Assembly: GCA_942486035.1 (NCBI GenBank)
Contig: CALNXK010000163.1
Coordinates: 866,001 to 930,000, forward strand
Direction: 5' to 3'
Source: Porites lobata
Lineage: Eukaryota > Cnidaria > Anthozoa > Scleractinia > Poritidae
Length of the DNA stretch: 64,000 nt
The notes under the pieces are model-generated. The model ran no database searches. It was not told the DNA's origin and worked only from the letters and a program-made list of their open reading frames with translations. Below are positions 46,220 through 58,815 of this stretch, one piece after another. A program made the position numbers and the translations under genes. Every line of letters begins with the position of its first letter. The first letter of the stretch is position 1.

Positions 46220-46980
46220 CTCTTGATCGCATCTTCATCCGTTCGTTGCCTTACAATATAATTGAACTAAGTCACGTTGGTATATGGGGCTGCCATGGTT
46301 GGAAGGGAAAGTGAATGGCTGCGAAAATGTTTGTTGAGTCGCTTTCGTCCGGGTTCCACTCTAGATAGCAATTGATCAAGTCATTCAGTAATGGACACAT
46401 ATTTTATTTGGAAACCTCCGTAATCAGTATGGTAACGGGCTATTGGGAGTAACGGCAAGCGTAAAAATATTTAAAAAAATGAAACTATTAAGTTCCGATA
46501 AGATTGTGGTAAATCAATAATTTTTACTTAGGTACTTCATCGACAAGTGGATTAAGTGCGTTTTCTTTGGCGGCTTTTGCTGTCAGCTACTGCAAAACTT
46601 GTGGGTCTGAGACAGTTTTTTGAAGATCCGATCGCTCGACGAATATAATAATTGCGTTCGACGAAGGAGAACGCATACTGTTGGAGTCATTTTTCCATAT
46701 GATTTCCGGCTGGCATATTTGGCCTCGATCTTAAGTGTCTTAACATTTTTTTCATCCCCGAGCTGGTATCCGTTCTTTTGTGTCTCGCTTGTACCAGCGA
46801 GATTGTACTTTCTGGAGAGGTTTTTTTTATCATTTTTCTCAGTTTTTGTTGTTCGCTTTCATTTCAGTTTCTTTACAGAACAAAATCCATTCTAAGATAA
46901 TCAGATATCTAAATAGTATGATAAACATGTGTTCGGCAGTGTATTTGTTTTTATGGATACTAAGCTACATTAGGTTAGAG
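46220..46980. other. No recognised gene
   Basis: Nothing supported. The two overlapping small ORFs (46620-47040) end in the TIR element and have no motif. Confidence 0.35.
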
Positions 46981-47826
46981 CAAGAGAGGATAAAGGGGAC
47001 AGAGAAGGCATTCCCTATACACACCCTATTTCATAGGTAATTCGTCTCGAGTTATTTTTAGAATCGGGATTAAGTTACCTCGCGCGCTGCGTGGATGTTT
47101 CGTGGAGGTTTCGCATGACTAAACGCCGTGCAAAACATGTCGGGCGAAAGGCAATGAAAGCGTAAAGAGATCGAGAGCATTTCTGAATATTGAAGCGAAA
47201 TGAGTCGGCGCTCACCTGGGAAAAGGGAATCACTGGACTCTTTGACAACACGTGAAATCAATTTAACTCGAAGTTATCGTAATCTCAGTGCTTTGATAAA
47301 ATGGGAAATTTCGCCGGTCTATTGAGACCAGTCGTTTGTACAATAAAGCAATTAGGACGCCAAGCGTTATTTTTGTTGAATAATAAAAGACTAATAAAAG
47401 AATAAATATCAAACCATAAATTGCTCTCTTCAAACTGTAAATTATAAATGATCCTGAGAGAATATTCAGTGTGTTAAGGATTTCCCTTCTGTACTGTTAG
47501 CTCTATACAAGAGAGGAAGGGCGATTCTTTTTTAATTTCGGTTTCGCTGACACAGCTTTAGCAAAAATCTCTCTTTAGTCGTTTTCGTCGACAAAACGAA
47601 CAGCAGTATCGGTCTCCGCGTCTTCCGCCATTTTTTTCAGCGTCAATTCGTGAAGGACGCGTGGCTCTGAGCGTGGGTCATCCACGCAGAACACATTCGC
47701 GCTATGTCATTGGCTGTTGTCTAATCCCCCTTGGGATCTGTGGTCTTAAAAATACCTCGAGACGAATTACCTATGGAATAGGGTGTGTACGGGGGATGCC
47801 GTCTCTGTCCCCTTTATCCTCTCTTG
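46981..47826. mobile_element. TIR element, 0.85 kb, 7-bp duplication
   Basis: The ends CAAGAGAGGATAAAGGGG (left) and the same sequence on the other strand (right) extend into about 80 bp of inverted match, including ACACACCCTATT and AATTCGTCTCGAG. GTTAGAG flanks both sides (46974-46980 and 47827-47833). There is no transposase. The superfamily is uncertain. Confidence 0.88.
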
Positions 47827-47833
47827 GTTAGAG

Positions 47834-49382
47834 TGACTATGCCTTTTTATTGCAACTCTCATGACTTCATCAGGGAGTGACCGTCAGTATTTGACCTGTG
47901 GTTTACTTAGTTAAGTGATATAGTTAAGCAACAACACTGATAAAGGCAGTTGCTGAGCTCACCTATTGTATAAGGCCCACTTTTGACTGAGGGTTACTTT
48001 TTACCTTTGTGTAGTCTACTTGCTTATTTTTAATTTTTAAAAAATATTCTTTTCCGCGTGGAGTTTTGATTGTAGTTTGTGGATCAGCAACGGACGTAAA
48101 ATATAAAGAGAGTAATTATGAAAACACATTATCATACTCAACATTCCTGGCTCTCCCAAAAAGTCTGATCTACCTATCACTAACCCTCTACCCCCTTATC
48201 ACCCCTCCCTGTCGATTGCCCTACCTTAATTTGCAATTATTACTCTCTTAGCTAGTTATAGAGACAAAGGAGGAAATATTTAGTTGCCTTTTGTCAGACA
48301 TCTCACACGACCGGGGTACAAAAAAGATATAAACTTTTGGTTCTAGTTATTTCTAGCCTATAAGCTTCGGGAAATTTAAAACACCCCTTAGATAACAAAA
48401 AAGGTGTTCTCCTTTGGCCCTGTTTGCCCGATGTTGTCCCGGAAAAGAGGGTCACCTAGCACCAGCAACTTTAGTGAGCGTTTATTATATAAGAAAAAAG
48501 TTGACCTTTTTGCCCGAGCTAAGAGCACCGAGTTGACCCGGCTGAGCGAGCCAAAGTGTTTATAAGGACATCGGAGTTGTTATTGCAAAGAAATGACGCC
48601 ATTACCAAATTTACTCGCAGCCGTATTTCTCGGCACTGGGGACTGTTTTTCCAGAATCGTTCACGGGAGCCTTTTTCTCCAATAGCCGCTTGTTCGTGAA
48701 GTGTAAGTGAAATCTGTAAGAGCGTTATTGAGATATTTGGAATGAAGTTTTTATGGTTAGAAATACGCTAAAACTGGAAAATCTTGATGTTTGTCCGTTG
48801 TCTGTAGAAAACGAGGCGTTTTTGAAAAGCAATTTGACCTCTCGTAGTAGTTTCAATCTTTTTAAAGACGTATTTGAAAGATCATGGAGATAGCTCCAGC
48901 TGATTGCTAGAAAGAAGGATTTCATTAGTATGTATCGAGGCGCTCCTGTTAACGGTTTTGCAAACATTTTGGTGTACTTTAACAAAGAAGCCAATAACTT
49001 TGAAACCGCTCGATAAATTTTTTAAAAAAATGAGATTCTTCAGCATTAAGCATCGTTTCATGTTAAGTTTGAGTTTCAGGGTAAGGCACCAATCAGCTTT
49101 TCCAATTAGTTGTTAACAATCCATCCAATAAAATTTACGGTTTGTTACCCAAAAATAGCAAAAAGCCATCTTATAATAAAAGGAGACAGAAGATTCTCGT
49201 CCTTCATTAAACTAAAACAAAGAGATTTGCGGACACTTTTATCAACAAGAGTAGCTCTATGGCAATGTATTCATGAATTGCACTTTACATTTTAAACTTT
49301 TTGAATTATAACGTAGTGATGAGTAATTTACTATTTACCAATTTAAGTCTTCACTCTCAACAGAGTATTGCAGACTGATTTA

Positions 49383-49383
<1 letters not shown>
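47834..49383. other. No recognised gene
   Basis: Nothing supported. A 46-codon plus-strand frame from 48751 (starting MVRNTLKLENLDVCP) and the overlapping 89-codon minus-strand frame show no recognisable family. Confidence 0.35.
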
Positions 49384-49417
<34 letters not shown>

Positions 49418-50053
49418 AACAATGAATACGACAATAACATAAAATTACTAATCAATATGTAAGATTACACAGGGATTGCCTAAATGAACATGGCGAAGTA
49501 GATGCTATAATTTCTGGTGGGAGATTGTTCCACTGTGCAATTGTCCTAGGGTAAAAAGGGTCTTATAATAATCACATGTACAACGTGGCTGTTCAAATCG
49601 AAGACAGAGAGACCAGAGCCTGGTGTCCATTCTGCTCTTATGTTCTCTCTGAAGCTTGTCGCATTCGTAAGTGGCTAATCCATTACACTTCTTGAACAAC
49701 AGATAGAGACGTGCGTAAGATCGCCTGAGCTCCAGAGATCTGCATTTAAGAGAAGATAACATATCAGTGACACTGTCTAATCTATCGTAGCGCCCGAGTA
49801 CCCAGCGAGCTGCTCGGCGTTGAATCATTTCAACTTGTTGTATGTTCTTAGCTACGTAAGGGTCCCAGACGGTGGTACTGTATTCAACAGTTGGTCTCAC
49901 AAGGGCTTTATATGCTTGTCTTTGGATTTGGCCCAACAAGTGCGAAGATTGCGGCGTAGAAAGTTCAAAGTCTTGTTTGCTTTGGTGGTAATTGCATTTA
50001 CATGATCATTCCAGCGTAAGTCATGCGAGAGGTTGACCCTAAATATTTAGTAG
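49384..50053 (-). pseudogene. 5'-truncated LINE: end of reverse transcriptase
   Basis: Read on the minus strand, this is the region after the RT catalytic domain of a Jockey/CR1-like LINE: LRWNDHVNAITTKANKTLNF, then a frameshift, RPTVEYSTTVWDPYVAKNI, and RRAARWVLGRYDRLDSVTDM, with a final stop near 49505. The 3' end is a (TTA)n tail, seen as AATAATAAT at 49384-49416 on the plus strand, a common LINE tail. At its 5' side it stops abruptly at the TATC microsatellite. Confidence 0.85.
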
Positions 50054-50281
<228 letters not shown>

Positions 50282-50980
50282 CAAAGGCAGTCGTTGATCC
50301 AGGCAGTAGTCTGTAGAATACGTAATATATGTAGCAGAGTCCCAGTCAACTTGATGTTTCGTCTATAAATGGTGTTCAGCAATGTGATTGTTGACGTCAC
50401 CATTTCTTCTCAATCATTTGTGTTCGGTCAGTCGCGTGCTATGAGGTTTCTGCCGGATTCACCGATGTAAGTGGCCTGGTAGTCGCAGTATTTGATCTAG
50501 TATACTGCTCCCTGTCTTTCCTCCGGATTGTCTTGGTCCTTGACATTAGAGTTAAGTAGTCGTCGTTAAGTGCAGGTTTGGGTTTGTGTGCCACAGGTAT
50601 ATTGTAAGGTTGTAGTATGCGTTCGCCTGTTCACAGACCCTCTATTTTATCGTGCAATAGTTTAAGAGGTGCCTCTGATGGACGGTATAGTCGCTGTCGT
50701 AACGGGGCCAGAGTTGACATGGTCTAAGTGTTGGAATCAGCGTTACTTTGAGTGTTTCGTCTAACGAAGTCGGCGTTGGGTTAGGGTTTTTACTAAAAGC
50801 GTTGTGTAGGTAGTCAGTCTTGTCTTGTAGGCTGTCAGACGACTTGCTTACTAATTGCGCTCGTCTCGTCAAAGTAGGTCGGGTTGTACGATGGCTGGTA
50901 CTAGTAATCTGTCGGTATGTGGCGATTGTCTGTAAATTGTCGTTCGTAGTCTGTTGTTGCGTGTGACCACCAATCACAGA
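50282..50980 (-). pseudogene. Penelope-like element remnant: RT end and GIY-YIG endonuclease
   Basis: Minus-strand reading across frames gives, in order: LVSKSSDSLQDKTDYLHNAF, GPVTTATIPSIRGTS, ERILQPYNIPVAHKPKPAL, then GAVY-stop-IKYCDYQATYIGESGRNL, RLTEHK, NGDVNNHIAEHHL and [19 protein letters not shown]. The block with CDYQATYIGESGRN and RLTEHK is the GIY-YIG endonuclease characteristic of Penelope-like retroelements. At least three stops and several frameshifts are present. The RT catalytic region is missing. It ends at the microsatellite. Confidence 0.85.
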
Positions 50981-51302
50981 CGAAACATCAAATCGACTGG
51001 GACTTTAGATAGTTGGTTTACTAAGTTTAGAAAAAACGCCACTGAATCGTAGAAACATGTGCTGGTGAATGTAATTACGGTGAACACGGAATGTTGAGCG
51101 CTCGTAACTTTGGCTTAATTCTTGCCCTCTGCGTTATTATTCGGGTATTACCTGACCTAACTTTTGAATATAAGGATACTATCTGTCCGTATTCGCATGT
51201 AGAACGCAGATTCAAGGCTTCAGACGCGTTCTTTCTAGAAAAGCATGTGGTCAATGCTCCTTTCATACGTCGTTCTCGAGCAAGCCGATATTTCGCTGGT
51301 AG

Positions 51303-54300
51303 AGTTCAGTACAGCACGAACGGCGCGAGTACCTTCCAAATACAACGGGACCTACTCGTCTGCGGCGATATATCGTCGACCCTGGCCCTGCGAAAGGCAA
51401 AGGTAAGCCCAAGTTTCCATGCCGCGAGTGTAGTAAGCCAGTGAGAAAGAACCAAGACGCCATTTTGTGCTCGTCTTGTGATACTTGGTCCCACGCAAAA
51501 TGTCTCAAATCAACCGCTACCGGGTTCAAATACTACCTACAACACCCCGACTTGGAATGGACATGTGCTTTCTGCTCTCTGCCTAAACTATCGGACTCTT
51601 TCCTTGACGAAACTGGCTCATTTACTTTGAACGAGAGCAACTGCGAAGACGAGGAGCGCGAAGTCGAATCGGTCGATACCGACGAAGTCCTAGCCAAGAT
51701 AAAAGACATTAGAATTGAGCACAGAAAAGAATGTGTTATTGCCTGCCTCAATATTAACAGCCTGCAAAACAAGTTCGACGAGGTTCGACTATGGCTAGCT
51801 ACTAATGCATTCGACATTTTGACGATACAAGAGACTAAAATCGACTCAACTTTTCCGAGCTCACAATTTCATGTCGATGGTTTTAACTTTTATCGTCGTG
51901 ACAGAGTCAAAGGCGGCGGTGGCATTGTAGTATACATCAGAGACAATATAGCCGCTTCTCGGAAGAAATTGAGAGGAAAATGTGTCGAATCTATGTTGTT
52001 TGACATGAAAATCGGACAACGACAGTTTGCATATATTACTGCCTATAAGCCTCCATCTGTAGACAACAACACATTCAAACGCGAACTCTGTGATCTTCTG
52101 GATGAAGCAAACAGTCTTTCTAATAATGTGATTTGTACCGGAGACTTAAATTCGGACATCCTTCACCCACTAGATAATCACAAAGTGGGTCAGTGTTTAC
52201 TGCATATGTGCGACATTTATGACCTTGACAGCCTTATTAATGTTCCTACAAGGATCAGTAAAAACAGGGAATCCTGTCTCTACGTTATTCTCACTAACGT
52301 CCCCGCGTTTGCCAAAGACTCGGATGTCATTCATACTTGCATAAGCGACCATGATCTCGTATATACGGTTCTGAAAACCCGACACATGCGATCAAAGACA
52401 GAAACCACAACAAAACGATCCTTTAAAACTTTTGATAAGGATTCATTTCAAGCTGATTTATCAACAGTGCCTTTCTCTGTCTCATACGTGTTTGATGATC
52501 CTGACGATGTATATTAGTGTTGGCATCAACTCTACGATCAAGTTTTGGATGCTCATGCGCCCAAGATAACAGTCAAGAAACGCCCGTCACCGGCTGGAGT
52601 ATTTATAACAGATGAAATTCGGAAGACAATGCAGGACCGAGATAAACAGAAAAAGCGATATTACAGATCCAGGAATCTTCTCGAGTGGGAAAAATATCGT
52701 GTCTTAAGAAACAAAGTTGTCAGTATGAGAAGAAAAGCTGTACAGGACCACTTCAAAACACTTTGCAAGGAGAAATACGCAGATCAAAGAAAATTCTGGA
52801 ACACAATTAGACCGTACATTAATTCACGTAAGAAAAAGAACAGTAGTCGTATTGTTCTTAAGGAGAACGATCAGATAATGCGGAAGCCACGTGAAGTTGC
52901 AGAAACTTTGAACGATTTCTTTTCAAACATTGTTGGCACTGATAAAACAACTGAACGCATGAAGGATTTCACACATTTTCCACACGACTCCGCCAGCGGC
53001 CAGATCACCTTAAATTATACCAGCCCCAATGAAGTGAAGGAAATCATGTGTAACATGAAAACAAATAAAGCCATTGGCCATGATCTTATTCCCGCGAGGG
53101 CAGTGAGAGATTCTGCTGAAGTGTTTTGTGAGCCGTACTGCACTCTCTTTAATTAAATTCTAGATCCCTAAACAGTGGAAAAAGGGCGAAATAACTCCAG
53201 TGTATAAGAAAGACTCTAGCCTGTCCAAGGATAATTACAGACCTCTCACCATTCTTCCATCTTTGTCAAAAGTCTTTGAAACGTTCGTCCATTCACGAGT
53301 CAGTCCCCGGTTCAGAAACATTCTCCACAAGTTCGTGTTCGCTTATAGAAAGCATCACGGTTGTGGTACGGCCCTGCTCAGTCTTACGGAGGAATGGCGA
53401 AAGGAGCTGGACGATCAGAAAATAATTGGCCTTGTTTCTATGGACTTGTCGAAGACCTTCGACTCTCTACCACACGATCTCATTGTGAAGAAGTTCAAAG
53501 AATATGGTGCTGACGAGAGAACTGCTAATATCATTGAGGATTATTTCTCTGATCGCCAACAACGAGTGAAAATAGCTGGAGAATATTCGAGCTGGAATTA
53601 TATTTCCAGAGGGATTGCCCAAGGATCAATCCTCGGGCCTTTGATATTTAACATTTTCATCAACGATCTCCTGTTCATCGTGAAAAGATGCAAACTCTCT
53701 AGCTACGCCGACGACACGCAAATTTTCTTTGCTCATAATGACTATAGAGAAGTTGAGAGTGCTATAAACTCTGATCTCGAGCTTGTTGATAAATGGTATG
53801 ATGAGAACGGTCTGAAAAGGAAAAATTCTAAGTATCAAGCCATTGTGATGGGAAAATCTGATGCCACACTTGATTTCAAGTGTGAAAATTCCAGTATCCC
53901 AGTGACTAAAGAATTTGAGATGCTTGGCATAACGATAGATAACAAACTGAAGTTTGACAATCATGTTGCTAAAATATGTAGGAAAGTTTCACAGCAAATA
54001 GCTGTTCTTAAAAGAATGAAGAAAATGCTTCCCTTCGAAACAAGGCGCGACCTATATTTAGCATTTATCCTTCCTCACTTCAATTATTGCAGTGAAACCT
54101 GGAATTTTTGTAGTAAAAGTGCTGCAGATAAATTGGAAAGGTTAAATGAGCGCGCGATCAGGTTTGTTTTCAGGGATAAGTACACGAGCTACTCGGAACT
54201 TCTCAAGGCATTAGGCCTCTCATATTTAAAACAACAAAGATTAATTAAAATTACACTGTCTATTTTTAATGCCGTCCACAATTCCTTAGCGCCCAAAAGT

Positions 54301-54522
54301 ATACAAGACCTGATAGTTCATAGGAAGAACGTTAGCTACAATCTAAGAGGTGATTATATTCTCTCGCTACCCAAGCCAAAGTCTACTACATATGGCTTGA
54401 ACTCAGTCCGTTATATCGGTCCGAAACTCTGGAATTCAATTCCAAACATGTCTAGAAATATAACGAATTTTAAGTCTTTTAAGAGATCCATTAGTCAAGT
54501 TGACCTAGTGCAATTTTTATAA
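51303..54522 (+). pseudogene. CR1-like LINE ORF2 (PHD finger, endonuclease, RT), broken
   Basis: A nearly complete ORF2. It starts in an open frame from 51303 with no ATG in it. A PHD-like C4HC3 finger covers 51420-51580 (CRECSKPV, CSSCDTWSHAKC, WTCAFC). An AP-like endonuclease follows: ACLNINSLQNKFDEV, LTIQETKIDS, the GDLNSD aspartate near 52140 and SDHDLVY near 52340. A linker comes next, then reverse transcriptase with YKKDSSLSKDNYRPLTILPS, MDLSKTFDSLPHDL, GIAQGSILGPL and catalytic YADD at 53704-53715, and a long C-terminal part to 54522. Damage: TAG at 52515-52517, TAA near 53154 and a frameshift between 53156 and 53200. Otherwise conserved, so fairly young. It belongs to the CR1 group of the Jockey superfamily; the exact family is not known. 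Confidence 0.92.
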
Positions 54523-54795
54523 TTTCGACGCTTTTATATTGAATTTAGTATTTATTTAGATATAAGACATATTTATTAAGATTTTATTGTTATAATTTTA
54601 ATTATAGAATATTCCATATCTAGCTTTTAACTCTTAATTTTATTGTGTTTGTGGAATACCTGTAAATTAGCTGGCGTGCTTTCACAGACCCCGACTTCGG
54701 TTCCGTCCGTGAAAGCACGCCATTGTTGTAGCTAAGTGTATTTTCACAATAAACTCTTTATTGTAATGTATTGTATTGTATTGTATTGTATTGTA
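54523..54795 (+). repeat. LINE 3' UTR with hairpin and (TTGTA)n tail
   Basis: TGGCGTGCTTTCAC (54672-54685) pairs perfectly with GTGAAAGCACGCCA (54709-54722) around a 23-base loop. AATAAA follows at 54750-54755, then five or more TTGTA units to about 54794. A 3' stem-loop and short tandem tail are typical recognition features for target-primed reverse transcription. Confidence 0.8.
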
Positions 54796-55065
54796 GTCGA
54801 CAGTTACCGGCAACGTACAAACGACTTATTGACCTGCTCATGCAAAACGAGAGAATGTCTGGACAACCGACATTTTCACCAACCGCTGCAAAGATCTCGG
54901 CCTTGTACCGAAAGGGCTTAGAATTAAGTCCCCGTTGAACAGACAGTAGGGGCACCCTATAACGGTTTCCTCGTATTAAACATTGAAAACTCTTTTAAGG
55001 CAATCCAGGGTACTTTTAGATCTCTAGAAATATTTTCTAAGCGGCGCTATAAAATTTGTATCTGT

Positions 55066-55325
55066 TTGGTCATTCTAGGGGCCCTAGTCTTCGCGAAATT
55101 ACAAGCCCTAAGGGCTTCAGAAGTATTTCCCGAAAATTTTAGTTGCAATTTAACGCTTTACGCAAGTCAGAATTTTTCTAATTCCTCTCTCCATTACATT
55201 TTTGTAACCGAACGGAACGTTCATCTCCAAATTTTTAGTTGTCCTCAAGCAAACGAAAATTCTAGGCAATATTTGCTTCTTCCAACAGATAATTCACAGA
55301 AAACTGTCGTTGGCTGTCCCTGAGA
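55066..55325 (+). repeat. Dispersed repeat, copy 2 (partner at 6978-7345)
   Basis: It keeps a frame of 85 codons that shares FPENFxCNLTxYxSxNFSNSSLH with the first copy and ends near the GTCGTTGG and CCCTG bases also found there. No domain is recognised. Confidence 0.55.
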
Positions 55326-55667
55326 TAAGAGGCCATTCAAATCGTCAAGGCTAACTGTAGACAATTGATTCGAGGGCGGATAAACGACTGTCACAGAAGA
55401 CTCAACAACTCACAACAACAAAATACAACAAGTTCAAGCTCAGTTATTCCCACTTATTCAATTACAATACAACAACAATAAGAAAAAAAAAGAAGTAAAA
55501 CAGACCTAACTATGCATGGAATTAAACATAACATAGGAAAAAAGTGTGTAGCAGCCAAAGGATCCTGCAAGCTTTCGAGTTGACTACGACCACAGAGCGG
55601 TTACAAGTGGGTGCGGAGGTCCTACAGTACTTTTAAAAAACTAGTTATGGAGTTCTGCCTAAATTAA
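55326..55667. other. No recognised gene
   Basis: AT-rich sequence downstream (in element sense) of the gypsy fragment. No 3' LTR matching 57893-58030 is visible here, so the element is truncated. Confidence 0.45.
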
Positions 55668-57872
55668 TCATATCGACTTGGAGGCATATGCGATAGGTCG
55701 CTCATTACGGTGAAATATGACTGCTCCGATGCCATACTGGCTTGCATCGCTCTCAAGAATAACAGGAAGGCTGGGGTCATTATGAAGCAATACATTTGAA
55801 GATGAGAGTGAGTCCTTGGCCTTTTTAAATGCCTCCTCGCACCGGGGGGACCACTTGAATTCTTGGTTACCTTGGAGAAGCTGATTGAGTGGTTGGAGGA
55901 TAGAGTTCAGGTTTTGGATAAACTTGCCGCGATAATTGATCACTCCAAGGAAAGCTCTCATCTTGGTGAGGTTCTCAGGGCGTGGTGCTTGTTTGATGGC
56001 CTCTACCTTTTCCTCTGTAGGAGAAATTCTTCTGGCAGAGATGACACAGGCCCATGTACGTTATTGATTTCTGCATGAATTTGCATTTGCTCAGCTAAGT
56101 CTAGACGGCTGAGGACGCTGTCTAAGATCTTAATGTGTTCATCGTCATCCTTGCCAGTAATAAGAATGTCATCTTGTATACCCGCCACATGATCTAAACC
56201 CCGAAGGATGATGTCCATAGTGCGCTGGAACAGAGCGGGTGAAGACGCAATACCGAGGGGTAGCCTTTTGTAGCGGTAAAGACCTCTGTGCGTATTGATG
56301 GTAAGGAACTGCTGGCTTTCAGGATCCAAAGGGAGCTGCTGGTAGGCACTCTTAAAGTCGAGCTTAGTGAAAGGTTGTCCACCCCGCAGTTTCAAGAAGA
56401 CATCCTCCGGGAGAGGAATTGGATACTGAGGGACGTGAAGCTGGGGGTTGACAGTAACGACATAATCACCAAAAGAACGTGTAGTTCCATCTGCCTTAGG
56501 GGCATGAACCATTGGGGTAGCCCATTCACTGAATTCCACCTGTTCGACAATTCCTTCTGACTCGAGACGGTTGTATTCAGCTTCAACAGCTTCCTGAAGA
56601 GCATAGGGAACGGGACGAACCTTGCAAAACTTTGGACGCGCGTTAGGTTTCATCTCTAGTTTGGCTGTGATTCCTTTGACAGTTCCGAGGCCTGGTTTGA
56701 AAACGTTAGGGTGATTTTGGATAGTTCTGCGCAACCGGGAAGCCACGCCCTGTGGGAGGTCTGTCTCCGATACGCGAATGTTGCAGATCTTCGTCCAGTC
56801 GAGTCTTATTCGGGACAGCCAGTCTCTTCCAAAAAGGGATGGGCCTGAGCCTTAACCAAAAAGAAGTGGGACATCGGCGCCCTGGTCTTGGTACTTTAGG
56901 TGTGCAATAAGTTGCCCGTGTACCTTGGGTGGGTGTCCTGTGTATGCAAGTAGGCGAGTATTGGACGGCATGAGGGGTGTGTCACTGAAGTGTTTCTTCT
57001 AAGTTTCTTCTGAAATAACTGAGACGCCTGCACCAGCGTCTAATTCCATTAGAGGAGAGGTTCCGTTCAGTTCAACGGGTATCTCAATACCTTGCTGGCC
57101 TGAGCTCAGATTGTACAGCGAGAGAGAAAAAGGATCAACCGAATCATCCGGAGGACTAGTTTGAGGGGGTTCTGATTCTTCTAGCTGGTGCACTTTCTGA
57201 GGTTTCCCGTTGCATGCCTCCGAGATGTGATCAACTTTACCGCAAGAATGACTTGTGTAATTTCTGTATTTACACTGAGAACGTGGGTGCCCTGTTCTTC
57301 GGCAGCTCAAACACTCCGAGGGGTCTTTAATGTTGCTACCAGAGGAACTGAACTTGCCTCGCTTGCTAGGACCCTTACGAAGTTGGGTAGGTTGCAAACT
57401 TCGACGATTACGAGAGTCGACTTTGTTAACAGAAGCTGAACTTTCTTGCGAGAACGCAGCAATATCCTTTTCTCCTTACTGCGAAGACCACAGGCGAGAC
57501 GATCGCGTAAAGCTTCATTCAGGTGAGTGCCGAACTGGCAAGTTGAAGCCAGATGTTTCAGGTTGGCAGCGGACGCTGTGACACTCTCGCCTTCGCGTCG
57601 TGTACAATTGTGGAATCGGTATCTTCCGGCGATAACCAGTTTCTTCGGTGCGAAATGATTCTTTAGGATAGTGGTGAGCTGTGCATACGTTTTCTCAGAA
57701 GGCCTCGGCGCCAATAACAGAAATAAGGATTGCTCTTCGTTTGTGAGACTCTGCAGAGTCGGCGGAAATGCTGTCTGCCACGAAATATTGTTCCAGTCGC
57801 TCCAGGTAGCGATTGATGCCTGTAGTAGCTGAATTGAACTCCTCTATTTTGCCGAGGCTTGGCATGGTCGCT
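55668..57872 (-). pseudogene. Ty3/gypsy gag-pol, truncated and broken
   Basis: Minus-strand element. Gag starts MPSLGKIEEFNSATTGINRY, followed by a capsid-like part (FAPKKLVIAGRYRFHNCTRR) and knuckles CLSCRRTGHPRSQC and CGKVDHISEAC. The protease motif is LMELDAGAGVSVIS, with DAGA in place of DTGA. After a TAG it runs into reverse transcriptase: WATPMVHAPKADG, KLDFKSAYQQLPLD, RLPLGIASSPALFQ and the catalytic box GIQDDILITG, where the usual Y before xDD is missing. About 50 residues of the RT thumb are lost through a frameshift or deletion. RNase H begins (RAFLGVINYRGKFIQNL, ESDASQYGIGAV) and stops at 55668. Integrase and the 3' LTR are absent. Confidence 0.88.
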
Positions 57873-57892
57873 CGATTTCTCGTCGACAGCAA

Positions 57893-58030
57893 TGTTATGT
57901 TCTCGGGCAAGCAGACAGTTGCACGCAGATTGCGGATCAAACAAAGAACTGCATTAATCATAGAGCACATGGGTTTTATAGTAACCGCATACATACTGCG
58001 GACTCAGTATGAATTACTGACACTATAACA
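57893..58030 (-). repeat. 138-bp 5' LTR of the Ty3/gypsy element
   Basis: Read on the minus strand it starts TGTTATAGTGTCAG and ends AACATAACA, with inverted TGTTAT/ATAACA ends. A TATAAAA-like box (ACTATAAAACCC) lies inside. The gag start codon lies about 25 bp downstream. With no 3' LTR to compare, the call rests on the ends, the spacing and the TATA box. This is a short LTR for the group. Confidence 0.7.
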
Positions 58031-58067
58031 AATGTAATGATACGCTATAACAAAAACAAACATTAAA

Positions 58068-58815
58068 TGCAATAATTACTCTGGCTTACCATTAGATGCA
58101 GCTCCTGAAAGGTATCAAGGAAGGCCAGTATCGCCTCAGACTTTGCAACTCTCTTACGCATCAAGCAAGGTGAAAACGAAAACGATGCCATTCGAAATCG
58201 GATTTCCGACTTTGACAAGCGACGTATTTCTCAACCAAAAACCTAATAAACAAACTAGCCATGAATAACTGAAGACTCCTGATAGCAGCTGAATTTCATT
58301 TTTTATATCCAGTGGAGAAAAACAGTTAAAAACATCACAAGTTGACACAAAACTCTGTCAACTTCAGCTGTCAAAGCGAACAAGATTCATGATGCTGCAT
58401 GAATTTTCCGCATGACCTCACCTGTCAAATTTTGACCAATCAGAGCATAAAAATTGGACGTAGTGCGTGACCAACGCGTGACCATGGTGAGGAAAGTCAA
58501 AAGCAACTGTTTTCCCTGCCTGTAACAGCTGGCTGAATTTTCGCTTCCGAGGTCAGTTTGAAATCAAAATTTTAATTGTGCATCACATAAACACAACATA
58601 TTTCATGTAAATTTTTAAAATAAGTTGAACTTGAGCTTTCGATCACTTGAAAACTAGTAACTTGTCAGCGGAAAACTTAAAAAAAAAATACTTGACCCCG
58701 ATGGGTCGACTCCTGAGCCCGCGATACGGTCAAGTGATACTGGTCAGCAGGTAACCTGTTTTGACTGCTGTCAATTGATCAAAACATTGATGACCAATAT
58801 GTGTAGACACATATA
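58068..58815. repeat. Diverged partial copy C of the 3.2-kb repeat
   Basis: It aligns to about 1826-2580 of copy A and 29960-30715 of copy B, with more divergence than A shows against B. Shared blocks include CAATAATT, CGAAATCGGATTTCC, ACCTCACCTGTCAAATTTTG and GCCCGCGATACGGTCA. One palindrome is degraded to TTGACTGCTGTCAA at about 58759. The gypsy LTR adjoins its left side, so the gypsy element may have inserted into it. Confidence 0.8.
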
